From Daedaleopsis sinensis (lineage: Eukaryota > Basidiomycota > Agaricomycetes > Polyporales > Polyporaceae), in NCBI GenBank assembly GCA_033807695.1, contig CM066305.1:3534001-3598000 (forward strand): a DNA stretch of 64,000 bases. Direction: 5' to 3'. This document shows positions 55,269 to 64,000 of this stretch, one piece after another. A program made the position numbers and the translations under genes. Every line of letters begins with the position of its first letter. Position 1 is the first letter of the stretch. The notes beneath the pieces were generated by a model, which saw nothing but the letters and a program-made list of their open reading frames with translations, searched no databases and had not been told where the DNA came from.

Positions 55269-58200
55269 GAGACTGTCACACACTTTCTGCTCCAATGCCT
55301 GACCTACACCTTCCACTGTGCCATCCATTACACCCCGCTCGGCTTCTCTGGCTGCACCATCAAGGTGCTCCTCAACTTAGACGACGGACTTCACCCTCTT
55401 TTCGGATATGTCAATGCAACCGAACATATCCAACAGACATCCAGTGCACTGCCAGCCTTGCATGACAATGAGACCTGAGACTCTATTTGCATTACCTTGA
55501 GATCCCCCGCTAATTCTCCCCCCCCCCCCCCACAGACACCCTTGACCCTCGGAACTGCACTCAATGAAGGGGCTACCTCTGCTGCTGCCCTTGGGCCCTC
55601 TCAGGAGAGGCAGCATGGGCAGCACTAGGCCCGCCACATGAGAATGGAGGATCCCTTTTCTTCTTTGTTTTTCCCTTTTTGGCTACAGCACGCACAGTCC
55701 CACTGCTCCAGGCATGGCAGAGTTTTGACGAGGGGCGGGGAACTGTAAATCATATCCCTAAACCGTATAAGAGATTGAAATCCTGCAGCAGGTTTAGAAC
55801 CCATGGCCCTACCCACTCGAGGGTTGGGGGCTGTGGGGACAGTGCGCGATGGGGAGCCCTTTCTTACTACTACACTCTGCTCACTCTTGGACATCTCTCT
55901 CTATCCACCCTCTCTTATTGTACTAGGCTTCGGTCTGTGGGTTGATCAGTAGAGGTCATCATCACCACCAGGTCCTGCAAACAGACCTGTGGCATTCAGA
56001 CTGGACAGACAACAAAGCCTTGTGCTAGTCAGCCTAGCTAAGGTCCTCTTGCAGAAGCTGGCTCTAGTAACAGCTCAAGGGACCAATCAACTGACCTCAC
56101 ATCTGTAGATGAAGGGCATTTAAACAAGACCTGCACAATATCATGTAAGGCTAGATCTTCAACCATCTTGTGCCACCATGTGAGCCATTAGAGTGTGGAA
56201 AATGTGCATCCAACCAATGGGAGGCTGTGAAATGGTACTAGCCATGCATCAGGCCATATTGCAAAAAACAATTTCAAGGACTATGAGTTTTGGGAGAGGC
56301 ATAGTGTGTTTACAAATGCGGACGACAGCCCTCAAATTCAAAGTGTGAGAAGGGTGAGATAGGTCATGGTAAACAGAGGCATCTATACATTAGCTGACAA
56401 GGATCACTGAATGGTTTCATTTGATGACTAGAGTTGCAAGGGCGGCACTGGCGACAGCTGCCAGGTGAGGTAAGAAATCTTGAATATCATATTGGTTATG
56501 CCCAAATTCACTGGCATAAAGTAACAGAAGGATAAGGCTAGGCATGGTAGTGGGGGCCCAGCAAGAGCAAACTGTCCCTAACAAAACTGTCCCTGGCACT
56601 CACTCACTCTAGTCAGACTTTAAGTTGGGGGATCTCCACAATACCACCCTCATACTGCCCAACAGGAAATGTTGCTGTAGGACCTCCATTGTTGCCATCC
56701 CAATGAAGTTGAACATCCACCTTGTATATTATAACTCTACCAAGCCAAGGACCAGGGTTTTTGTACAGCCAGATCCCAGCATCAAACACTGCCTTATACT
56801 AGCTGTAGTACTCCAGATATACAGCCTTCAATATTTCAGCAAGAATGAGGCAACAGTGCAGAAAGCTTAGAAATACTCGTGTACCTTTACAAGACTATGA
56901 GCATGTATAGCCCACCATGTTCTCTGAGTGCAAGTGAACAGACATGTTCAGCATACAAGTAACAAGGAGATGAAGTTGGTCCCATTGGAATGGCCTTGCA
57001 TTGTCTATGAGTAGACAAAATGAAGTACACCACAGTGCTCATGTATCTTTTCTCCTGTCGCTGGGTTGTGGTAGGTGTGAATATGCATTTTTAGCACCTC
57101 TAAATCTTGCTAATGATGAATGTCAGAGTCAGGCACCTTGGGTTGTTTGAGGAGGGAAGACCCCCTGGAATGATAGGGCATAAAAAGAGAGATATAGTAC
57201 TGTTTGGATATATCCTGCCAGTGGGAGCATGTCAAAATGTAGTTAGATTTAAAATAAGGTAGTGAATGTATACAAGCTGCTGGATCTTTTTCTTTGCTGC
57301 CATGATCTTCTTCACAGCCTTAGCTTTTTGTGCAGCTGTGATATGTGCTGTCCACTAGGCTAAGTCTATTCAAGAATTTAATTTTGGTATAAACCTTTTG
57401 AGGACATGTTGGGCCATGTCATGTGTGAATGTTGTTTTTCTCAAGTTGACAGTCACTTAATATAACACAAACTGATTAGATATTCTATCCTTATGACTAT
57501 CATCACTACAACAACGCTGATGCTTAGATGTTGAAGGAATGTCCAACTCTTGTACTAAAGGTGCAACTTGCTGCTCAATTCCAAGATGCGTACACAGCAT
57601 ACACACCAGATCTCTACAAATCTGTCTACTTCACCAATCCTGGTACCCGTTACGGTCAAAGGTACAGCAGGGCATCTAGGGTTCCTTTTTCACCTAGCGC
57701 CCTCACTGGTTTGCCTCATGCCTCCTCGCGCTGTCTGTGTGAGGTGTTTAGTATGCCTCGTGCTGCCCAGTCCCGATGTTCAGCTGCTGCATGGCAGTCT
57801 AAGTATCCCATGAGGCCCTTTTCCTCATCAGTTGCAGATAGATTACTTGTACCAGTGACCACCTCATATAGATAATGGCACACATGTCTGTGCATGTATT
57901 TAAGGACTCTCGCACTGGAGCTGGAACTCCAGTGTCGAGTTGATTTTCCACCCACCTACTCACAGCATCCGAGTCCCCTTCTCTTGCTCTCCCTCAATGC
58001 CTTTTTGGGACTGTTCGTAAACACCGGAATCTAGGCATATCATAACACAACACCACCACTTCCCTTTTTGGCACTACTCGCTTCTGCGAACTCTCCAGCA
58101 CAAGTACATATCTATGCCAACACATCTCTGTCCCCTCTGTGTGTGCTCGCTGACTAGTTATATAGTGAGCAGCCCTTCCTCGCCCATCTACATCTCCTTC

Positions 58201-59525
58201 TGGGAGACTTCCCGGTCCTCCTCCCTGCTCTACTCCCCAGACATCCTTGTCCCCAGACCACTTCCTCCCCCTCTTCCCATCCTCTGGCCTGACATCCAAG
58301 TGTTCCACGGCCCGGTAATCAAGTTTGTTCACGGCTTCCACAAACAGCTGTACAATGTCTGCCAGGTTGTCCTTGAGATCCTTTCCCCCGCCAGTCTCCA
58401 GCTCTCCAAAAACGAGCAACACATTCCTCCCGGACCGTGACCAGCTCTGCAAGAGCTGAAGCGTACAACCTTGGTATGCAAACCTCACTCTTCTGCATCT
58501 ACCCCGTACTCACCACCCTTTGGGATGCCAACTGAGATTCTGATCTCCATCCAACTCTCTGCTACCTCACCAAGCTGCACTCCAAAAACCACAGGTACCC
58601 CCCCTACATCCTAGTACCCTCCCTGCTTGATGAACACCTCCTCTACACCGGCCACACCGCTCAAAGTGTCCTTGACATCATCTCCACGCATCACTTCATT
58701 GACACCCATTCGTATGTCGTTGGTGAGTTCCATCACACCAGGCTCAACATCCACAATGTCTATGCAAGCACCACTGCTATCCCCCTGCATCCTTTTCCAA
58801 TTCTTCCATGCTCCGCCGCTCATTCCAGTTGCCTCACTCAGTGTAACTATTTGCATCAACTGGGCACTGAATGGCACGCTTGAGCTCACCATCTATGACG
58901 ATATCGAACACCTTATGACATTCAACAACTACAACCCCGTCACTAACACGTGCAAGTTCAATCAACTCCCCCTCACGTACCATTTCGGGCTGCTCCTGTA
59001 TGTCATACCTCCTGGCGAGTACATTAGGTTTTTTCAGAGCTGCTGTATGTACCTTCATATACTCCCCTCTCGCCATCACACCCTCTCGCACTTTGTGCTC
59101 TAAGGTTCAGATAGCCACTTTGGCAGAACCTCCATCACCACAGTAGTTAGCTGTACTATAGAGTCTCTATCTTTGTGTTCCAATCCTTGTATGTTTAACG
59201 GCCAAGACTACGACCTGTTACTAACTTCATATTCACCATGTCCGACTCCGACTCTGAATCCACAACTGCTCGCACCTTGTGCATTGGACGGTTCCACTGT
59301 GTTGACAGAGAGATCAACTACCACCTCAACTCTGAGAACGAGCTTGACACCTGTCACCTAAACCCCTGCCCAAACCGATACAGCGACACAACCTCACAGC
59401 TTGACTTTGTTTTCAAGAACTGGCCCGAGTGCTCCGCAATTATTCGACCAGCATCTACCCATCCAACCCCAGCCATCGAGCACATCACTCTCTCTGCACC
59501 ACCACTCTCTGCTTAGACTATCGAG
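55269..59525. other. Repeat debris, no supported gene
   Basis: 4.2 kb with short, broken ORFs. A possible degenerate coding stretch at about 58590-58800 (ILVPSLLDEHLLYTGHTAQS...) and a 92-codon ORF at 59238-59516 have no recognisable domain. A small hairpin (CACTGGAG...CTCCAGTG) lies at about 57912. C-runs occur at 55513. A tRNA-like pair of boxes on the minus strand near 55800 is too degenerate to call. Confidence 0.5.
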
Positions 59526-60300
59526 GTGGAACCAGAGATCTCACCCCTCACCAAGCGGTTTGACAATCTTGATATCAACCCCGATCCACTCCACAATGAC
59601 CCAGATCTCTACATGCTTGTCGCATTCTCCGCACCTTCTGAGCAGACCATTGCTATGTGCACCACATCCGAAGCTTATCCAAGTGCAAGAGGAATGTCGT
59701 CATCAGGAATACCGACACAACTATCTATGATGGCATTCACAACAAACAATGTCAACAATCTGCTCAGAGCAATCCAAGGCCTTATCACCTAAATGCAAGC
59801 CAATGCTGTCGCATCTACACAAGCTGCTGTACAAGTGAGCCATCAAGCATTGAAACCTAAGAACCCGGAGCCATTTGCAGGTGACAAGTCCAAGTCCAAG
59901 ACATGGAAACCTGAGATGATGATATATGTGTAAGGCTAGACGGATGCCGACACCATCAAATATGTTCTCTCGTTCATTCGAGGCAGCAAGGCGATTGACT
60001 CATGGAAGAGCACATTCTGCGACACGCACTGCACTGGTACGCCAGCAACATGGATGCTTGCAACTATCTCCAACTTCTGGGATGCACTCAACGAAGTGTT
60101 CCTGGACCCGCACCAACAACGTTGAGCATTTAATGACCTCACTCAGTTGATGCAGGGCAACAAGACAGCACATGACTTCTTCATTGAGTTCGAGCAACTC
60201 CTTACCACAGCTGGACCAAAGACGACAGAATCATCGGCCATCGAGCTTATCTTGCAGAAAGTCCGCAAAGACATTCTGCAGGACATCTACTGAGCAAAAG
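59526..60300 (+). pseudogene. Ty3/Gypsy-type retrotransposon gag remnant
   Basis: The frame reads KPKNPEPFAGDKSKSKTWK, then TIKYVLSFIRGSKAIDSWKS, FWDALNEVFLDPHQQ and AFNDLTQLMQGNKTAHDFFI. This matches the Retrotrans_gag layout (F.G...... W....F......A..L..L.Q....). In-frame stops before 59793, near 59931 and 60124 and at about 60291 show decay. No protease/RT domain was found downstream. Confidence 0.7.
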
Positions 60301-61335
60301 ACAAGCTCACAAGGAGTGGAAAGAGCACATCATTGATCTCGATGATGCTGATTGTTCTTTCAATCTGCTCACCAAGTACCCGACAAGCACATCACGATCA
60401 CAGCCCTCAACCATGTACACTCGCTTCAACCGTCCCGTTCTGCCTTGTCCACCACCGTCTCAGCTGCTATATGACCCCAAGGCTGAACAAAGGGATGGAA
60501 CTGGAGTCACATATGGTGGCCACAGATAACCTAGATTGGTTCAAGGTGCAGAGATGCTGCAAGCCAACGTGCAATGCTCAAAGGGATGAGAAAGGCACAT
60601 GTGGATCACTGTGGCACATTCCAAATCGCCCCAACCAGACACTGCGTGCCTGGGAAATGGTAGAGCATGCCTCCCGCTCGCCGCACTGCCTCCTGCTCCC
60701 GTCGACCTACTGCGCCTCCTGTTCGCCACATAGAAACACCTTCGTTGCGTTGGAGCCGTCCGTCATCTTGCCTATTCTGTGTAGAGTCTTGAATCATCAT
60801 CTGTAGGGTTAGAACCATCCCATCTGTGTCTGGACAACACGGCACCCGTGACATCTCCCCCCAACTGGAATCCAACCCTCCTGGGTTGCTGAACTCTGCA
60901 ACACTGATGTGTCGACCGCGTGCTTGATGACAGCCTCCTCCATCGATTCTCGCCTCAATAAAAGGCACAGGGTATGGGCCTCCAACTCCAGGTCCTGTTG
61001 TCCACAACTTCACAATGTTGATGCTCGCTCGCACCTGTCTCGTCTTCTGTCCGCTGCACGAATACAATGTCTTCACGATGGCCCCCTCGTCCATGATGGA
61101 CGGCCTCCTCATGGTCTGGTCCAGGTTGCACACCAATGTCCTCTACATGTGCCTGACAGAGCGCGTGCTCAAATTGATTGTACATGTCTACTACTTTGTC
61201 ATCCTCTTCACCGGTCTGCCGACTCTTCGATAGGCGGAGTACTGCGAATCTGAACCATTCGGGAACTGTGACGTCCGGGCTGTAAAACTGTTTGGCGAGA
61301 TTGTCTTGCGCGCTGCTGCCCTCCACGAGAGGCGA
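60301..61335. other. No supported gene
   Basis: Short ORFs only. A minus-strand 318-codon ORF (60955-61911) overlaps the plus-strand ORF at 61336-62046 and has a shadow-like composition. Confidence 0.45.
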
Positions 61336-62046
61336 ATGTGGACTCCCAGCTACACTGCCATGGTACAACACGTCCACCACGCACTTATCCACGAGATCAC
61401 CTGGTACCGCTGGGTAGAGCTCCATTGCAAATATGATGAGCTCCACAAGAACACCGGTGTCAATCGAAACTCCCCTCTTCTCGAGCTTGGCCTGCCTGAG
61501 GACTCGCACACTCTCGCCATTGATGATCAAGTGGAGTGTTGCATCCGACTCTACTATGTCCCAAATGCCGAGGTGTTTGCACCGGACTGGGTAGCCGCCA
61601 TGTACGATGATTCCGATACTGAATACCCCGTTCCGTCTTGGATCACCGTGCTTGGCCATGGCCGCAATGCCCCAGGTGTTGACCATCCTGTCACCTTCCC
61701 TCCGGTACCTGACAACGATGACGCCGAGAGCCTGCCCTCCCCGCCTGAACTTGATGCGAGTGTTCACACCTTGATTGACAGGATCCACCATTCCTATCTC
61801 ACCACCTGCGTTCGTCTGCTGGCCGCTGCTTCTACCATGCTTGACTGCGTCAAACAGGAGCAGGCTGCTCTGGGACACCAGCATGCATTTAGTTCTCTTG
61901 TCGCCGGGCACCTGCTTCGTGACATTGTGAGGGACATTATCGACAACACCACCCTGTACGAGCTGTCACAACACTGGAACCAGAAGGTCTTACACCTGCC
62001 GCACGGTGTCACAGTGCATGAACTCGGGTTGGAGGGGCAGGTCTGA
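61336..62046 (+). CDS. Hypothetical ORF, 236 aa
   Basis: Open from about 61237; the first ATG gives MWTPSYTAMVQHVHHALIHE. The sequence looks protein-like (LLELGLPEDSHTLAIDDQVE, then APDWVAAMYDDSDTEYPVP and a helical C-terminus), but I recognise no family and see no intron or promoter signal. It may be a fragment of a retroelement or of a captured gene in this debris field. Confidence 0.3.
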   Translation: MWTPSYTAMVQHVHHALIHEITWYRWVELHCKYDELHKNTGVNRNSPLLELGLPEDSHTLAIDDQVECCIRLYYVPNAEVFAPDWVAAMYDDSDTEYPVPSWITVLGHGRNAPGVDHPVTFPPVPDNDDAESLPSPPELDASVHTLIDRIHHSYLTTCVRLLAAASTMLDCVKQEQAALGHQHAFSSLVAGHLLRDIVRDIIDNTTLYELSQHWNQKVLHLPHGVTVHELGLEGQV

Positions 62047-62559
62047 TGTGATCCTTGTATGTGTAGATTGGCACTTGCTAGGCCTGCATCTGCCTCGAAT
62101 CAGTGTAACCGGTCATAGAATTGCAGCAGCATATCGTCTACATTTTTGCCGGTTGACGGACCCCGGCTGCGAGCAGTTGGAGCTTGATCGTGCTCATCTC
62201 AGCACAGTCAACCATCGAGCAGGAGTGTCTGCACCGCCATGTGCGTTCGTCGACACTGATGTCTCTGAGTCTTCGGCATACAACCCCTTCCCGCTCCCTC
62301 TAATTGTGCTCTTGCTCCGCTGCTAGAGTTGTGCTTCTTCTCGTCATGTGTAGTGTACGGCCAATCAATCTCCTGGGATTGATCTCCGGTCCGAGGGTTT
62401 GATTCCATCAATGCCTCGCCAGCACTTGTGTGCCGCATTTGCACCTCATGCTTGCCACGTGTTTGCAAGGTAGGTAGTGGTTGCCTGTCTCGTCATTCTC
62501 AAGGCTTCTTCTCTCGTCCCCCATCTCTCTCCTTTCCCTGTCTGCTTGCCCCACGTCAT
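62047..62559. other. No supported gene
   Basis: 513 bp between two unassigned ORFs; nothing recognisable. Confidence 0.5.
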
Positions 62560-63333
62560 GTCCAGCTCCTCCAGTCTTCCCGCTCCCCCTGCACTGAATC
62601 TCATTGTCTCAGAAGTGGAGCTGCTTTCTATCTTCGGCTGGAAGTTTGTGGCTGCTATTGATAAGATCGTGTGGCTGAGCACTACCTCCGATGGCTCGTT
62701 CAATGTTCTGGTGCTTCCTGTCCATCTGCAGCTGATCGCCCTGTCCAGAGTGGATATATCAGCTGTTCCTCAGTGCCAGAGGCAGTCATACTTGAAGCTG
62801 TCTTCCAGTTTACGCGTGCTTGTGCTCATTGTGAGGCAGCGCTGTCTCCGACACTCCAGCGGTCCATCTTCACCAGCCTGGAGTTCTACTGGCGTTGGAT
62901 GGCGGAGCTGGTTTGGCATTGGGCCTTCCTACGCACAACTGATCTCTATGGGGTTATCAAGGTGGAGGAGAGTGCAGATCTCGGGTTGTCGGATGTCATG
63001 TTCGAAGCCATGTCACATTGTGACGAGATGGAGAAAGCTGTGCGGCTTTGTGCCGATATGGTTAAGACCAGGCGGTACGACCTCGATTTTCTTAACACCT
63101 TCGAGCTCTTGCCACTGCCCACTTTCGAGTCCTCCACCACGCTCCTCTCTGCCTCCGCCACTGGCGGAAGCTCAACACCCTCGCCCTCCACCGCTCTCAC
63201 CTCCTTGTCCGTCCATGATATTTCTATGTCGATTGAGGTGCCGGGTTCTGCTTCATCTGCTCCTGGCACCGGTTCTGACACTGCCCTCGTCGTCGCTCCC
63301 TCTGCCCCACGCCCAACTTGCAAGAGGAGCTGA
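62560..63333 (+). pseudogene. Frameshifted ORF of unknown family
   Basis: MSSSSSLPAPPALNLIVSEV... is in one frame to about 62668. The sequence then continues sensibly in another frame (AEHYLRWLVQCSGASC ... LEFYWRWMAELVWHWAFLR ... stop 63333). The shift coincides with a GTGT dinucleotide repeat, suggesting a 2-bp insertion. The C-terminus is Ser/Thr-rich. Gag-like origin is possible; not identified. Confidence 0.35.
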
Positions 63334-63856
63334 TTGATCGTCCCTGTGGACATCATGCGTACACCCTCCTCCTCCTCGACGGACAGTCTTGTCATGTCAA
63401 CCCCGGTTGCCCCTCCTCGTCCGAAGCCCGTCGGAAAGGGCAAGGCCAAGATCGATTCTCTGTCGAAGAGTGTGGGCGTGACCTTCGAGGGGCCGGTGCA
63501 TTCTACCAACTGCCGAGGCTCCTTGTTTCGTTGCTGACCGCTCCTATCCAGTGCTATGTCTGTTGAATGCAGATGCTCGATGAGCAAGCCGGTGCGTGAG
63601 TGCCCGGATAGTTATCTAATTGATTACTAGTTTTGTACATATAGCTAGCACTGCTGTACAAAAATTTCCCGCACGTTTGCGACGGGGGCTCCCTGCTCAC
63701 CCCGGAACGATGCTTTGTTCCAACACAAACATGCTGTATAGCCCCTCCGTCTACTCTCTGCTTCGTGCCATTCCCATCTGGGTCCTAGTCGCTTGAAGAA
63801 ACTTGAAGAACACCTGAAGAAACCCCCCCCCCCCTTTCCTCATCCTATCCCACGCT
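63334..63856. other. Leader upstream of copia-like gag
   Basis: A short ORF (63334-63537) and a C10 run near 63823 lie here. A TGGGTCC motif at 63779 could be part of a primer-binding site, but no LTR end was confirmed. Confidence 0.4.
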
Positions 63857-64000
63857 ATGTCCGACTCTACTGCAGCCGAATCAGAACACCGCTTTCCCAA
63901 GCTCAATGACGTTAACTACATTGAATGGGCAATGTGGATGGAAGCTGACCTTATCTGCCGCAAGCTGTGGGACGGTATCGTCGAGATCTCGATTGACGAG
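63857..64000 (+). CDS. Ty1/copia-type gag N-terminus, truncated by window edge
   Basis: The 48 codons visible include HRFPKLNDVNYIEWAMWMEA, then LICRKLWDGIVEI. These match the start of copia gag polyproteins (F..L...NY..W...M...L....LW). The ATG at 63857 is preceded by a C/T-rich leader. No lesion is visible, so the element may be intact beyond the window. Confidence 0.65.
   Translation, partial: MSDSTAAESEHRFPKLNDVNYIEWAMWMEADLICRKLWDGIVEISIDE

Noticed and set aside
55740..55850. Possible tRNA/SINE boxes on the minus strand
   Set aside because: B-box-like GGTTCTAAACC is present, but no cloverleaf and no good A-box spacing.
60955..61911. 318-codon minus-strand ORF
   Set aside because: Overlaps the plus ORF at 61336-62046 in the opposite sense, shows no domain and has a Gly/Val/His-heavy shadow-like composition.
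1..64000. CRISPR arrays, rRNA genes, intact tRNA genes, riboswitches
   Set aside because: None seen; direct repeats present are minisatellites or transposon parts, and a CRISPR is not expected in fungal nuclear DNA.

Overview
The window is nuclear DNA of a filamentous basidiomycete, most likely an Agaricomycete (polypore-like). The evidence is GC-rich exons, dense 48-66 bp GT-AG introns, basidiomycete-style housekeeping proteins, a fungal Helitron, and Tc1/mariner-like and pogo-like elements of types common in these fungi.

Region 1 (1-17,693) is a tightly packed housekeeping block. In order it holds HMG-CoA synthase (partial, -), eIF5B (-), CCT2 chaperonin (-), PMT1-type protein O-mannosyltransferase (+), cyclin C (-), mitochondrial malate dehydrogenase (+), TSR2 (-) and GRC3 (+). 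CCT2/PMT1, cyclin C/MDH and TSR2/GRC3 are divergent pairs with 148-263 bp shared promoters. I rebuilt the exon chains by hand; every complete chain sums to a multiple of three and gives a family-like protein.

Region 2 (17,694-23,053) is a repeat-rich compartment: a 371-bp TIR element, a decayed pogo/CENP-B-type transposase, a quinone-oxidoreductase relic, and the left half of a tRNA-derived (Pol III, SINE-like) sequence.

Region 3 (23,054-54,336) is the centre of interest. It is a 31.3-kb block bracketed by inverted repeats of about 0.6-0.75 kb, with about 220 bp apparently identical between the arms. It is flanked by a near-duplicated hexamer (TTACAG/TCACAG). The left half of the tRNA-like sequence abuts one end and its B-box half abuts the other, as if one giant insertion split a single SINE. 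Inside are four multi-exon genes that I cannot assign to a known family as whole proteins: A (849 aa, -), B (1434 aa, +, with a recognisable 2-oxoglutarate/Fe(II) dioxygenase core), C (349 aa, -) and D (679 aa, +, histone-tail-like N-terminus). A full-length two-ORF Helitron follows. The right arm has been broken by nested insertions: a 4.2-kb Tc1/mariner-like element that itself carries a 0.9-kb TIR element. I see no transposase for the large block itself.

Region 4 (54,337-64,000) is retroelement debris: a LINE reverse-transcriptase fragment, a stop-riddled Ty3-like gag, two unassigned ORFs, and the intact start of a Ty1/copia-type gag at the right edge.
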